A stretch of 64,000 bases of DNA from Linyphia triangularis (lineage: Eukaryota; Arthropoda; Arachnida; Araneae; Linyphiidae), in contig OZ021731.1 of NCBI GenBank assembly GCA_963978545.1, forward strand, positions 27,542,093 through 27,606,092. Direction: 5' to 3'. Of this stretch, positions 11,191-25,700 are shown one piece after another. Numbering within the stretch: the first letter of the stretch is position 1; each line of letters opens with the position of its first letter. The notes under the pieces were generated by a model. That model was not told the origin of the DNA. It ran no database searches and saw nothing but the letters and a program-made list of their open reading frames with translations. The translations under genes and the position numbers were made by a program.

Positions 11191-12002
11191 GGCATCTAAG
11201 TTCTCAAGCAATGTTCTAAATTTTTAAAGAAGAATAATAAAAAAAGGTTTATGCGATTTAAAAATAAATTTATTAAAAAATTCTACTGCAAGAAATTATC
11301 AGCAAGTTTAAATTTAAAAACCATAACGAGTTCAAAATAAGGATACAATTTTCAAACTTCTTTACAGAATTTTAATAAGAAAACTTTGAAGCACCAGCAT
11401 TATCACTTGATCTTTTTGTTTGGTATGACTTTAAAACTGACTGGTTGAAAATGGAATCGTTATCTGTATCTATTATGCGGATAACTAATTCCGAGAAAGT
11501 TGAGACCACAATTTACCATTTTCCTGAAGAATTTGGGAATTCGGTGTGTAACATTGCTAATAATATAACTGAAGCATAAAACAAGTTTTTGACGAAGTAT
11601 TTTACATTTTTGTCGTTAAGTAAATCGGTGTACAATTTCAACAAAAAGTATCAATGTTATTTTCGAAAACAATTTTTATAGCGAAGTACCTTATTTGATC
11701 GCAAGCAGAATTATTTTCATGGGGTGCATATACCACCCAAGCAGGTGGAAGGCGTTTAATTTTTTGTATTTAAGCCTTGATTTTTAATTGAATATCTTAC
11801 TAAAATTTAAATTAAATTTCTAATGATATATTAATTTTCTTATACATAGAACATGTGTTTTATATCGATTTCCGTTGATCATACCAATTTTCGTCACATT
11901 ATTTTTCATTCTCAAAATCAAGGCAGCAAGTGTACTCCTTGCACTTCCTTTGCGATGCCCATGGAGAAGGAACTGAATGACGAAATACAATAATAACTAG
12001 TG
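11191..12002. other. AT-rich non-coding DNA
   Basis: Nothing recognised. Confidence 0.4.
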
Positions 12003-12885
12003 GAAGAACATTTCAAAATAGTGGCGAGATACTCCAAAATAATGGCAGGACGTTGCAGAATTGTAGTGTGACTTTCCAGGATTGTAGAGTGACGTTCCAG
12101 AATCGTAGTGTGACGTTCCAGAATAGTGGCGGGATGAATCCCAAAATAATGACGGAATGTTCCAGAATAGTAATGGGGCATTCCAGAATAGTGGTGGTGA
12201 TGTTCCATAATAGTATCGTGATGTTCCAGAATAATAGTGTACGTCCCAGTGACATTCCACAATAGTTATGTGACATTCCACAATAGGTATGTGATATTCC
12301 AGAGTGTAGTTGCGGGACATTTCAGAATAGTTAAATTAGATAAATTACTCATTCACCTTTCCAGAATAGTAATGGGACATTCCAGAAGAGTGGTGGTGAT
12401 GTTCCATAATAGTATCGTGATGTTCCAGAATAATAGTGTACGTCCCAGTGACATTCCACAATAGTTACGTGACATTCCGCAATAGTTACGTGACATTCCG
12501 CAATAGTTACGTGACATTCCGCAATAGTTACGTGACATTCCGCAATAGTTATGTGACATTCCACAATAGGTATGTGATATTCCAGAGTGTAGTTGCGGGA
12601 CATTTCAGAATAGTTAAATTAGATAAATTACTCATTCACTTTTCCAGAATAGTAATGGGACATTCCAGAAGAGTGGTGGTGACGTTCCAGAATAGTATCG
12701 TGATGTTCCAGAATAATAGTGTACGTCCCAGTGACATTCCACAATAGTTATGTGACATTTCTCAGTAGATATGTGACATTCCACAATAGTACTGGGATAT
12801 AATAGGAGTGGGACGTTTCACAACAGTAGTGGGCCGTTCCAGAATAGTTGTGGAACGTTCCAGAATAGTGCAGGCACATTCTAGA
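12003..12885. repeat. 21-bp minisatellite with a larger superimposed repeat
   Basis: Imperfect units of about 20-21 bp built on TTCCAGAATAGT or TTCCGCAATAGTTACGTGACA. A larger block is repeated: the non-satellite tag TAAATTACTCATTCAC occurs inside the array at 12341 and 12624 (283 bp apart) and again outside it at 12976, just before exon A. Because the unit length is a multiple of three, long open frames appear on both strands. They encode only repeats and are not genes. Confidence 0.93.
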
Positions 12886-13046
12886 ATGCCATTGGGAGGT
12901 ACCCAAAATGTCGCTTAAGAATTTTTTAATATTCTGTTGAAAGTTACTGGGCAAAGTACAATAATAGCTCTTTGATAAATTACTCATTCACCTTTTGGTG
13001 CGTCTGTATGTATTTTCCTCAAAGTATGTTTGTTTTCTTTGTGCAG

Positions 13047-13157
13047 GGCGACTTGGTGTGGTTCGATCCGGGCATCGGCTACCTGTTGCCCGGAGAGGTG
13101 GCAGATTTCTCCAAACCAGCCCAAGTCATCACTGTTCAAGCACTCATCAGCGGAAAG
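13047..13157 (+). CDS. Myo15: myosin XV exon A (N-terminal SH3-like segment)
   Basis: 37 codons, beginning [18 protein letters not shown] and ending ALISGK. The acceptor is a pyrimidine-rich tract ending TTTGTGCAG; the donor is AAG|GTAAGA. It forms part of the small beta-barrel before the motor core. The frame stays open upstream to an ATG at 12972, but the strong acceptor and the absence of myosin-like residues there argue that this is not the first exon. Confidence 0.85.
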
Positions 13158-13757
13158 GTAAGAAAACCCTCGTCTATCATTACGTGCCTCCTGAGGGCTG
13201 GGTGTATCGACATGGAATTGTGTGCACTTTCGATATTTTTATAGCAAGTACCTTATCGATATAGAAATTAGTTTACTGTTGTACAGTAGTGCTAGATTTA
13301 ATTTTAATTACGAGAAAACTATTCGGGAAGTTTTTATTAAAGAAGTATACTTTCGATTTAAGAAGGAAGAGCAGTACCTTCAGAGATTGTAGTTTACACA
13401 CGCAGACTAATAAATTTCGAGAAAAATGTTTAAACATTAAAAATAAAAATAAATGTGTTTTGACATCGAATGATTCGTAAAATACATAAAATAATTAATA
13501 TTAAATCAATTAAAATAAAGATAATACAACTTATTATCATTCGGCGTTCTTACGAGGAGAGCCTGAAAAATCCACTGGCAGTTTTAAATTCAGGTTAATT
13601 ATTATTATTATTATTATTTTTTTTTTCTTTTCTTTTACAAAGATGTATATTTGGGATTTATCGATGTTTTGTATGCAAAGGTTTCACGTTTGTTCATAAT
13701 TTTAAGCCTACGAAGTCAAAAAAATTATCAGAGTTTATGTTTAACTCAATTCAACAC

Positions 13758-13788
<31 letters not shown>

Positions 13789-16700
13789 ATGGAAAATGAA
13801 CTCATCCATACTTCACAACCAAACTTAAAATGATTTACTTTAAATGATTAGGTGAATGTTTTCATTTTGGGTCTTTTTTTCCCCCTCCAGTGTAAGTTTT
13901 ATTATAATTATTATGGCTCAGATTTACCTTACGAGACGCCTTGGCGCAGTTTTTCACATTTGGCGATAATAACAGTTCTAAAATAGCAACCCTGCGGCAA
14001 ATCTACTCTTTGACAACCCTATTGGAGGATAGGATCTGAAGGCGATTTTGACGCCATTTTGGATTTGGCGATACAGCCATTTGACGTCATTTTAAATTTG
14101 GCGATTTTTTAAATTTTTTTTGGGAAAGTCGCCAAGGGGTCTTGTACAGTAAATCTTAACCATTATTATTTTCAAATTTTCTACTTTACTTTAATTTTTC
14201 AGCCACAAAATTTTACTCTTCACAATTTGGAAAGCGTTAAAAAGAGACAAGATTTAGGTCCCAATGGATTCGAAGACATGATAGAACTTATGTAAGTATA
14301 TAGTTTTCAAATACTTAATGAAAGATCACTTAGTTAGTTAATTAATTTATTATTGTACCACATTTTGTACCTCAGTGGTAAGATCCCCATGTTTTTCTAA
14401 TTTTAAAGGAGAGCTAATCGAAGTTAAGAAGCAGATATTTTCTTACGAGGGAAAGTCAGTCTACCCCACAGTCTCTGGCCCCCCATATACCTAATGCTTT
14501 ATTTTTTCAGCCATAATCTCTGCCATATGCTTTGAAGTACATGAAATTAACAGACATAACATCAGCAATAAAACTTCTCTTAAAATGTTTGCAGCCAAAA
14601 TAACCAGCGTATTTTTTATTATTAATTTTTTTTATGAGCTAGCTTATAATTATTAAAAAGTAATAGTAAAAAAAAAGGTAATTATTTTACCTTCAAAATG
14701 TTTTGACTTTTCGTGATATGCCTGTTATAAAATTTCATGTACTACAAAGCACTACTCCGGCAAAAATTGTAGTTAAAAATGTAAAGCAGAGAGTTTAAAA
14801 TATAAAGCAGAGACAAACTGACATTACTTCTTAATCTTTTAAAGGGCGATTTTTTTCTAGTTACGTTATGTTAACGTATTTTTAGGATTGAGATTGATTT
14901 GTAAAAAGAAATTAATTTAGCCTATTAGCTAAAAGTAAATTGATTTCCAAAAACCTTTTTTTTTTTTTTTTTTTTTGGAAGTATGTTTTCCTATTCATGT
15001 TAGAAGTATTATAAGTTGAATTAAATAGAATAATGCGTGAGTTTGTTATAAAAAAGAATTATATTAAACTGAAGCTACCGACGATTACATGACATGAAAA
15101 TGGAATGTATTAAAACAAACTTGCCAGTTTAGAAAAATCAATTACATGAAATTGTTGATGCTAGATACATTAACGATGTGCTGATAAAAAAATAAGTTGG
15201 TGGGCGTTAAGCTGTCAATAACTATTTCCAACAATTCAAAGGTCTTACGTTTTGCATTTCTGTTTACATTGCATTACATGATTTTTATTAAATATAATTT
15301 GGAGGTACTCAAATCTACAAAAGGCATTCTAAATTAGATATATTTTGTATTAAAAAATTTAAGAATTTATTCCCCTCACTTTGCATGAAATTTCAGAATT
15401 GGTGGAAAGTATACTTCCTATTGCCTTATAAAGGGCTATCAACTCTTTAAAATTGAATATAGTTTCTTTCAAGTTGACTTCTTTTTTACATAAATATATA
15501 GCATCGTGTATTTAACATGTAATTACTTACTAATTACTGACATAAAATTTTCAGTTTGCTTTATTAGATTTTAGATTAAGTAAGGATTTAGGATTTTTTT
15601 CACGATGAATTGAATGACATTTTTGTGTTAGCATCTGTAAGCAAACAATGATATGTATCTAATTATAAAAAACTAACCAGTTAACTTTTATGAAATAAAA
15701 TTATAATTAAATTATAGTACAATATTGCATCTAGTTTTTTTTGTTTTTTTTTTTTACTTAGTTCTGCTCTTTATTTTAAATTTTGATATTTGTTAATCGA
15801 ATTATCTTTAGTTGTATTCTAATTACTTCTTTTAGTATAATTGTTTTGTCTCTATAATTTAAAATCGCATTCTTTACATTACTCATATATATTATTTCAT
15901 GTTTGACTTGTTAAGTATTAATCCGAACTTCATGTGAAATCTATTTTTATTTCAGAGACCTTAATGAAGCTTCCCTTCTATGGAATTTAAAAATTCGCTA
16001 TGATAAGGAAATGATATACGTAAGTTACAAATTACACTACTTTCTAAAGATATAGTTATTGCTACATTCTTGTGTGTGTGCGCTTCAACCACATTGTCAT
16101 TATTATCAATCAATAACTATCAAATAATATTTTTATAGTTTCTTTGTGTTTTATATTAAATTTTGTATGTTTACAATTGGGACTGCAAAACTTTTAAATA
16201 TCGAAATTTCCTCTGGTTTCGTTATTCGAGAACACAATTCCAAGCAGGGGATATACAGTGTTTCTATAAAATGTTGGACTAATTTTGATGATGAATAATT
16301 CATCAAGGTAAATTTAAATTGATAAAACAAAAAAAAAGTACCAAATGAAAATGTAAGAGTTATTCTATGTATAAATGCCACAAGTTTATTTATATCTTCA
16401 TTATTTTATGAATTATTCATCATCAAAATGTGTCAAACATTTTATAGACACCCTATATTATCTCTGCTTATTAAATAGATAAAAATGAGTTCCTGATCAT
16501 ATTAATGAGGCGTGGAATCAGAAAGGTGTTTAGGAGGGGGATCAGATTTAAAAAGAAAATTAATGCATAATAATAATTAATGCTTAATAAGTAACATTTA
16601 CGTACATAACAGTGTGTTCCCTAATATTGAAAATGTGACAACTAGGTACGATACTTTCGTACACGATAAGACGTTCTATAATAATAAAAGGGCGTGACAC

Positions 16701-19700
16701 TTGTCTTCAATAGATTACTCCTTCTATTCCAGACGGGAATATTACTACAGTTACGGTTACCATCGAGTGTGAGGCAAATTGTGACTACAGTTACGGTTAC
16801 CATCGAGTGTGAGGCAAATTGTGACTACAGTTACGGTTACCATCGAGTGTGAGGCAAATTGTGACTACAGTTACGGTTACCATCGAGTGTGAGGCAAATT
16901 GTGACTACAGTTACGGTTACCATCGAGTGTGAGGCAAATTGTGACTACAGTTACGGTTACCATCGAGTGTGAGGCAAATTGTGACTACAGTTACGGTTAC
17001 CATCGAGTGTGAGGCAAATTGTGACTACAGTTACGGTTACCATCGAGTGTGAGGCAAATTGTGACTACAGTTACGGTTACCATCGAGTGTGAGGCAAATT
17101 GTGACTACAGTTACGGTTACCATCGAGTGTGAGGCAAATTGTGACTACAGTTACGGTTACCATCGAGTGTGAGGCAAATTGTGACTACAGTTACGGTTAC
17201 CATCGAGTGTGAGGCAAATTGTGACTACAGTTACGGTTACCATCGAGTGTGAGGCAAATTGTGACTACAGTTACGGTTACCATCGAGTGTGAGGCAAATT
17301 GTGGACGAACTTCAGTTTCTTTTGCACAGCACATTTTACCGACTTCTATTAAGATGGAATGTTCTAAATTGTCTGATTATTAAAAATTCGTTTATAATCT
17401 GAATATTTTCGCCGTTAATATTCATTTAAAGTAATCAAATCGACTTCCAATATTGTTTTTAGGTAGGCTTTGCTATTAAAATTTTATGATTCATAAGTTA
17501 GAGGAAATTACATAACTGGATCATGTAATTTCCTCATCGCTTTCTGGGTTCATGTCTGATGAAACCGAATTGATTTGAAGGGTACAAGAAGAAAAACAAA
17601 ATTGTCTATGGGAATCAATAGAAATCTCGTACAGAAGGCGTAATAACATTTTCTAATGGCTAATTTTATGAGGACGGACGTTCTTTCCACAGGAAATGAT
17701 AGCATACTTTCAAATTGAATTAAAAAAAAAAAATTCAATTGTTTCAAAATTAAAAACCAAGAACTTTAGTCTTCTAAATAGAAAAGTTCAACTTAATATC
17801 CAGTTTTCTGCAGGAACTAATGCAGGATGATTTTCGTCATAATCATGTTCAATGAATATCGACAACCTATTCACTTTAAAACAAATTTTTTAATGACTTT
17901 AAAAACAGAAAAATCCGTCTGGTAACTGCTCGCAGAACAGTAGTTTTCTATTTGGAAGGCTTGACACTTACTTATCGTTGCCATCGCAAATTCGCGTGTT
18001 TGTTTTACCAATCTCGTGTGCGTGTCACTTTTAATTAAATCTTCTTAAAAATAGACAACCAGGAACACATTATAAAAATAAAACACCATGCTTTCGATAT
18101 CTCAATTTGAATGGACCAATGAAAATCCGTCCTTGAGGTCACGTGATGTTCAATGTTCCATTACGTCACAATGGTTTCTTACTTTGAGTCATATATTAGA
18201 AAAGTTTGCATGCTTATTTTTTTTTATTTTTTTCTTGTTGATGTTTCCGTTCGTTTTATTTGTAGACGTGACTTGAAAACGAGTTTGAAGAAACCGGAAA
18301 CTAGTGATCCGCCAAGTTATCACCTCATTTAACATTTGTTATTTACATCGTGATGGAACATTTAAGGTCGAGCGATTTCCCTTCATTTTAAAACAGCTGT
18401 TGACAAACATTTGGGGTTTTGCAATCACGTGTTCCGATACACATTTTTGTAGTTTTATTTGGTCCAGGATTCATACACTATATCAGAGGTCTGGAAAAAA
18501 ACATAAACTTAAAATTGATTTTATATTAATCGTTACTTTAATCATGTCTCAACCTCTTTGATTAAGATACATTGGTAGAAAGATTTCCATGTTCACCCAG
18601 TCACGTGTCCAAGAGGTAAAATGCTCGTCTAGCATACGAGTAGTCTTGTATCGAGCCAAATTACCACCACGCGGCACTACATAGCCTCTTTTTTCAAATC
18701 GACTACCCACAACGCTGTTTAGGACACATAGTCTGGGGTTAAGTTGTCTGGTGGGAATTTCAGAGCCTTCTATCATTCGAGAAAGAAATGCCGGATAGAT
18801 TTTACTTATGCCTCGAGAAGACCCCCCCCCCCCTTGACAAACCAACATTCCGCCGCAGTTTGGCCACCTAAAAAACTATTCCACCAATTAATCTATACTA
18901 CAATCATGCGACTTCCTTAGACATTTTCTAAAGCAGCATCATATCTTCGAATGAATTACTGCAAATCCTAAATATCGCGTTGAGGTAGTCACTTCAAAAT
19001 CACGAAATTTCTCTTCGACAATGACGATCGTGTTTGTCTAACGGTTATAGTTTTGGCCTAGCATGCTGGATATCTTGCCTCGGGATCCATTCCCTCCTAG
19101 TCCTTTTATTTTCCACAGTGGTGACTCGTACTGAGCAGTCACAAAAAAAAAAAAACTTCTGCCAACCACACGATGCACTTTAAGAAAAAAATAGGGGTTT
19201 GTATTCTAGTGCAATGCACTTAGTATACTGTCCCTCAAGAAAGAGTTGTACTATACTATTGGACAGACTGAAGTGAGCTCTCTGAGTAATGCTGTAGAAA
19301 CCGGTTCCCCTATGGCAGTAAAGCATTGAGTGAGCTCAAATCAGGTTGGCTTCTAGTATAGACCATCGATATAAATAAACAACTGGATAGACTGCTTAAC
19401 GCTGGGAAGATGAAGCCGTTTCCAGATGCCATTGGTGGGATAAAAAATACGGATTGCCGAGGATTGAAAATACAATTTTGGGTTGTACACAGCAGAAATG
19501 TCAAAAGTAGACCTTAATTAGTAATAATGTGCAAAAAAATATATACTCTAGCATTTTGCAAGGTTTTTCGCATTTCCATCCAACTATAAAAGTGAACTGT
19601 GATTGGTTAATCTTCCCACCAGCTTCGCAAAGCTTCGCAATAGCCGGCGCGTTTTTCTCTTTGCATTGACAATGGAGCAGTCTATCCAGTTGTTTATCTA

Positions 19701-22700
19701 TATCGATGGTATAGACATATAAAGACACATAACAAAACACTCATGCAAATCGTAATAATTCAACGAGTTTTAGAACCAAAGATGTAGCTGTCGTTCGGAC
19801 TTTTTTTTTTTGTTTGCTGTACCTTAAGAGGTGCCCATGATTTGAAAAGGAAGGTTTCTTTTCTACTCTGATATCTTCTAGTAGAACAATTAAGGGGATA
19901 GGGACTTTTCCCCCATTTGTAGAAAACTCGTTTGCAAAGAAAACTTGGTAAGCACTAGCCAGACAACATGCCAACAAATACGATCTTATCAAAAGTTATG
20001 TGATCCCTAATTTTATCCTAATCTTGTGATACTAAATTTCCCTAAAAGCAGTGAAGGCCAAAGTCGACCTAAACTCTAAATTATGTTGATATCTACTAGT
20101 GGGCTATTAGACATCGACATAATTTAATGTGTCAGATCACTAGTACAATCACAGTTGTGTCAACAAAAAAGTTTTCAAAGAGTTACAATTTCGAGTTTAA
20201 TCTCAGTGAACAGATATTTCCAGGGTATAACTTTTATTATCACCTTATTGCTTCTCGCTGGAGCAACTCTCGCATTTAACCTTTTCGTTGCGTATCCCGC
20301 GATTTCCGAGGGCAACGTAGAACTAACAAAATTTGCGCAGCCCGCAATTTCCACGGGATGCCTTTTTGCCGTCTATTTAACTGTGCAACCCGTTCATGGT
20401 CTCATTTTTGCTTTTCTGTGATGTTTAATTGTTTATTCAAATTTGGGTTAACAGGTGGCGTTAGATATCCACATTTTTCTTCGAAATATAAAAGCAATTT
20501 TTGCAGCATTTTGCACTCTCTTTTCAAAGCTCAAAGATGTCTGACAGGAAGCGTTTCGCACAGAGAGAGAGGGTTAATTTCGTGTCGGTTCTTTCCATGG
20601 ACTTCACAGAATGGACGAAACACAGTCCTTGATTAAGATGTGCTGTCATTTTCCGCACTGTTGCTTTTTGCTATCTTTTGCAATTCCGGACGCTCTGTTT
20701 CGACAAAGCTTTCACTCATTGATGATCGTAATTTGCACGTTCAGACCCTCTGACGTTCCACATTTTAAACGCTTTAACAACCTCTGCTCTTGATTATATC
20801 ACGAATGCAGCGGTTCTGCATCTCGTTCCCTGAGCACGAGTTATGGAAATATTTCACTTGCAAAGTACCCATTTACTTCTATAACTTATAATTTTCGTAA
20901 TCTGTAAGCTTTCTTGTTTTATACCATCCTCTAACTGGAATAGTATAAAATCAGAGCTACTAGTCTTAATCTTTTATTTACTGATGGGATATTTCTTATG
21001 GTACTGTATTAATTGAAACACTTTGAGACGCATTGGGACTTTGAAATCCGTGTCTATGAAGTCTATTATTGGATGGCATCACAGGCTTATTTCTCTTTGG
21101 AAGCAGACAAGTGTAGAACAGGGTCTATTCTAACGGGCAGTTGTGGCTCATTTGAGTAGAAGTAAATAGAAAATGGACAGTCATAACTCGAAAATTGGGC
21201 AGTAGTAAAAAGTAGAAGAAAAAAAAAATTAAGAAGTACCGTTTCAAAAATCATTTTTAATACAAATCCCTTCCTCTTCAGCCGCTTATAGCCCTTCTAT
21301 TTCCTACCTGATAAAATGTTTTGGAGAGTATGGTTGGTTGTTTTCAGATTATCTGGCGCCGTCAGCAACACGAGGGCTATAATGCGTCATTTAAACATTC
21401 GTCATTTAACAAGCCAACATACATTCACAAACACCCATGCCATACACTTGAACCCGCAACCTTGTGGTCTAGAAGCTAAAATGCTAACCACTATACCGTT
21501 TGGTCGGCTTGGAGAGTATGACTCGATGATCTTACTTACCTACTCGTCAATTGAAATTCATTTAATATACATTTACGATACTTTTTAAATAGGCAATTTG
21601 TTAGATAGTAAGAAATCTTTGACACTTTTGATGGATTTATTAGAGTTTCATCCCGAGAGAAACTTTTCCTGACATTCTTGGCTTGAATGGGAATGGGTAA
21701 CTTTGTTGAACAACACATTATTACTAAATTCAAGACATCCGAAACACCGTCATCCTAAACATATCCTACTCATGCTACTGTTCGACTTTATTACCCTGAT
21801 TTTTATTCACGAGAAGGGAGGGGGGAATTTGGGCAGTCGTAAATTTTACTTAGAATAATCATTGATGTAAAAGACGATGTGAAACCAAAGTGGATGACTA
21901 AAAAGCGACCATGTGCTTGCATAAAAAGAGAAATAAGCTTGCTCTGTCATCCAACAATTTAAGAACAAGCGTCATAGAAGTCGATTTCAAAGCTTGAATG
22001 GGTCTCAAAGTGTTTAAATTAACCCTTTGCACTCGAGAGGTGATTCTCACTCACCACATGATTGGATACCGCTACTCGAGAGGACCACTAGGTTTGATGC
22101 GGAAATTCGATACGAGGTCAATGACAGTTTAGTTTCTTTGAAGCGGATTTGAATTTGAACCGCGTACCGAACCAAAAATGGCTGGAAACGTATCGAGTTG
22201 CTGGTTCCTCCTTGCCAAAAAGTCCTCGCTTGCAAAGGGTTAATACAGTACCACGAGGAAACACTAAGGGGACTTATAAGTCTTGGCATTAAAGAGTTAA
22301 AACGGCCAGGTGTATCAACGATCAATTGTCTACTCAATATACATCAAAAGCGAATAATCAAAGATTTATAAGTTTAATTGGCCATTAAAAAATGTCCAAG
22401 CCCACTAAAATTCTAAATTTTGATTGAAGCGTTGCGTTGGAAGAGCCTATTGTTTGTCGAAAACTGAGGAAATATAGTATTCATAAATTTGAATGTCATT
22501 TCTGGAAGATTAAAAATTTTAGTTCATAGGTTCCATAGTTATTCCCCAGGATTGCTCAAATGCCGCACTTTTACAAGTTGATTTACACTATCTGAACTCG
22601 AAATCTCAAAGCACACTTTTAATTTCTTTGGTCCTTTTTAAATCATATGATCAAAAACCAGTTTTCCCAGATAAGACGGAACTTACTTTACACCCGTTTG

Positions 22701-25700
22701 CTGGAGCACTTACGCGGTTTTCGAGTAAAACGGTCGAGTGAAAGCCATTTAAACACGTTTTGCTGAATTCACTGAATAATATCAGTCGTGTGTACGTGCT
22801 GGTTTTATACATGTCTCGTTATCTCCTCTAGCATGCTAATGCTGCGAATTCAAACTGCGATACCAAGGCCGCAGTGATTTTCATTAAAAAATGCAGTAGT
22901 ACTTGCTGTGAGCATCCGGTGAATATAGTCCGAAACAGGTAGTCAGCTTCTGCATATGCATTGGATTTCTTGTTGATTATACTGACTAAAATTCCGGGAG
23001 TCGATTCAATAAATTCCTTGAATACTCGGCCAGTTTTGACGTAATCCTTGTGTCAGCACATGAAATGAAACGCTAAGCTTCTTTGAACCACACTTTTATT
23101 CGAAGCTCATAGAAAAAGCTTTAATTACAAGGCGCCCAACGAATTAACTAGTTCGGCCCTAAATAATAAAAAGTAACTTTAATTACTCCAAAACGAGCAG
23201 CATAATCAACTTAAAAGCAACTTATCCAACGAGCAGCATAATTATTTCATTTTAACTAGTCGGGCAACGAACAACAACTACGTTCGTCCCAAGACTCAAA
23301 AATCAACTGCCATATAACAAATTCCAAACGAAACGAGAAAACATATTCAAATTCATAAAACATTACATCCTAAAAAAAAAAAAAATTCGGACGTAGCCAC
23401 CCAATCCAATCACATCATTGGTGGAGTAAAAATCAGGCAATCAGCAGATGCGCAGGAAATAAAAAAAAAAGAAGAAATGTGTAACAGAACATATGTATAT
23501 TCTCACACCTTGTTTGTGAGAAGATTTTGACTACAGTCTCATAGAGTTTTGTACCTAAAACAAAATACGATGGAACACAATCTCAATATTTTTCGATTTT
23601 TAGGTTATGATCACTATATTATGTTGCTGATTCTAGAGCTATTAGTTATTTAGTATGAGTTTTTATATCGGAAATATTCCTTTTTGCAATAAAAGTGAAG
23701 CATTAAGAGGTGGAATATCAGTTTCTTATAACTGATAAGTTTTCAGTAAAATTCGAAAAAATGCTTTTAGTACCGTTTACCACTGGGATACAAAACTCGC
23801 ACATAACAGGTTGTTCCGGCATTTACGAGTTCAACTTGGAAGAAGTGTGGAACATCGCAAAACTTTCAATCATGCTATACTACTGGTCACTTTTTGAAAT
23901 GAATTGGCGTATTTTACAGTTGGTGTTTTCATTAAAAAAATTACAAATTTGGCTGTTTCTTTGGAGATAATGATTGTTACTAATTTCATCAAGTTGATCG
24001 AACAATAGTAGTTGCCAGTATCTATACTAAACTTCAACTTAACTAGATATCACTTAGACAATAGATCGTCACAGTGCTCATAGGTATTTAATCCATTTTG
24101 GCGGAGTGAAGACATAATTCTCGCCAAACCTTATAGCCTTTTGTTCTCTATAGGGTTGTGGTTTGGCGAACATTATGTCTTCACTCCGCCAAAATGGATT
24201 AAATACCTATGAGCACTGTGACGATCTATCGTCTAAGTGATATCTAATTAAGTTGAAGTTTAGTATAGTTTTGTCCAATAAAATTGACCCTAACAGGCGG
24301 TCAGAGGGACATAGCCTTATCCATAAATAGACACAAAGTTTATCAATAATGCAACTGCAGAAACTATAATTAAAATTATTGATTTTATATTAACGGGAGA
24401 AATTTAATTTGATTAGATGCTCGTGGCATCTTTACATTTGTTTTATTTTTACTCGCCGGACTTATATTTTAATTTTTGGTTAATAAAGTTAATTCTTGTC
24501 GAAAGAGGGTTTTTTTATTTATGAAAAGACGCTATAATTTTACAACCTCTTACGCTTTTTGAGCATCCTTTATGGGAGTTCTCGACAGATATCAGAACAC
24601 TTGGAAAGAGCATTACTAGAAGGATTTTTTATGAAAAACTATAGAGCAATTTTGTCGGTAATTTAGAGAACGGTTTTATTTCTTTCAATTTTAGTATTTT
24701 TGATGGTAATTTCATCAACACTTTGAAATTCTTTCCTCCTTTATTGTGGCACTTTTTAACACCGAATCGTCACCGGTGTTTACTGTTTCTAAGCCTCTTT
24801 AAAAGAGCCATGCTTAAGGGGGTCCGGTACCGAAAATAAAAAAAAACTTTATTTATGTACATTTTTATGTCAAAAATTTATTTTATGTATGAGATACTAT
24901 TTATATATCTTTGGGAAAATGTTTTTTTAAATATTGTGTTTAGTTATTTAAAAAAAATTTAAAAACCAAGAAAAATCAATAATAATTGATGTTTGTGTAT
25001 TTTGATATAAGTCAAGAAAAAATAAAAAAAAATTCAAAGTGAAAGCTTTCTGTAATACATAATTATATAAAGAAAATTTTGTCTTCACAGAATTTTGATA
25101 GGTGAACTAAAAAAAAAAAAAAAAAATTCTCAAAGTTAAAATATTGAAATTTGTGCTTTTTTTTTTTATGTTATCTTTTACGCTAAAAATTATATTTTAA
25201 AACAGAATTAAAAAAATAAAATTCTGTGAAGACAAAATATTTAAAACTATATAAATTAAATGCTCCAAAAATTTGAAAAGCCAATTGTTAATGGTTCTGG
25301 AGATATATCGATTTGAATATGCAACATCTGAGAAAAACACTAGTGCTCGAAAAACGCACTTTAAGCAGACGCTTCAAGGTGTTACGCCCATTAGTGATGT
25401 TTAAATCACAGATAATTTTGTGACGTTCTAATCACCGGAGGAATAAGATAAAAACATCATTCTCTTCAGGAATGTATGAACTATTTTTTTAAATCAGAAA
25501 AAAAAATTGAGATTTTTGAAGAAATTTTGGTACTGGACCCCCTTAAAAAATCAAATTCACAGTCGTTTCTCAAGTGGAAGTCCTCTGCCTATTCGTCCTG
25601 CACTGTGCTAAGATGACGATTTTCAGGATAACAACAGTCCGGTTTATAGGGTAAAAGGAAATTTAGGGCAAAAGGGAAAATCAAAGCTCCAAAACAGATT

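Noticed and set aside
12003..12747. Overlapping open frames of 68-114 codons on both strands
   Set aside because: They are repeats of a 21-bp unit, a multiple of three, so the frame stays open without selection. The translations are simple repeats.
12972..13046. Start codon at 12972 as the first codon of the myosin
   Set aside because: The frame is open, but a good acceptor (TTTGTGCAG) lies at the exon A boundary, and the upstream residues do not resemble a myosin N-terminus.
20155..20793. Possible gene in the 88-, 92- and 60-codon frames
   Set aside because: No family resemblance, no consistent codon structure, and three overlapping frames are equally open.
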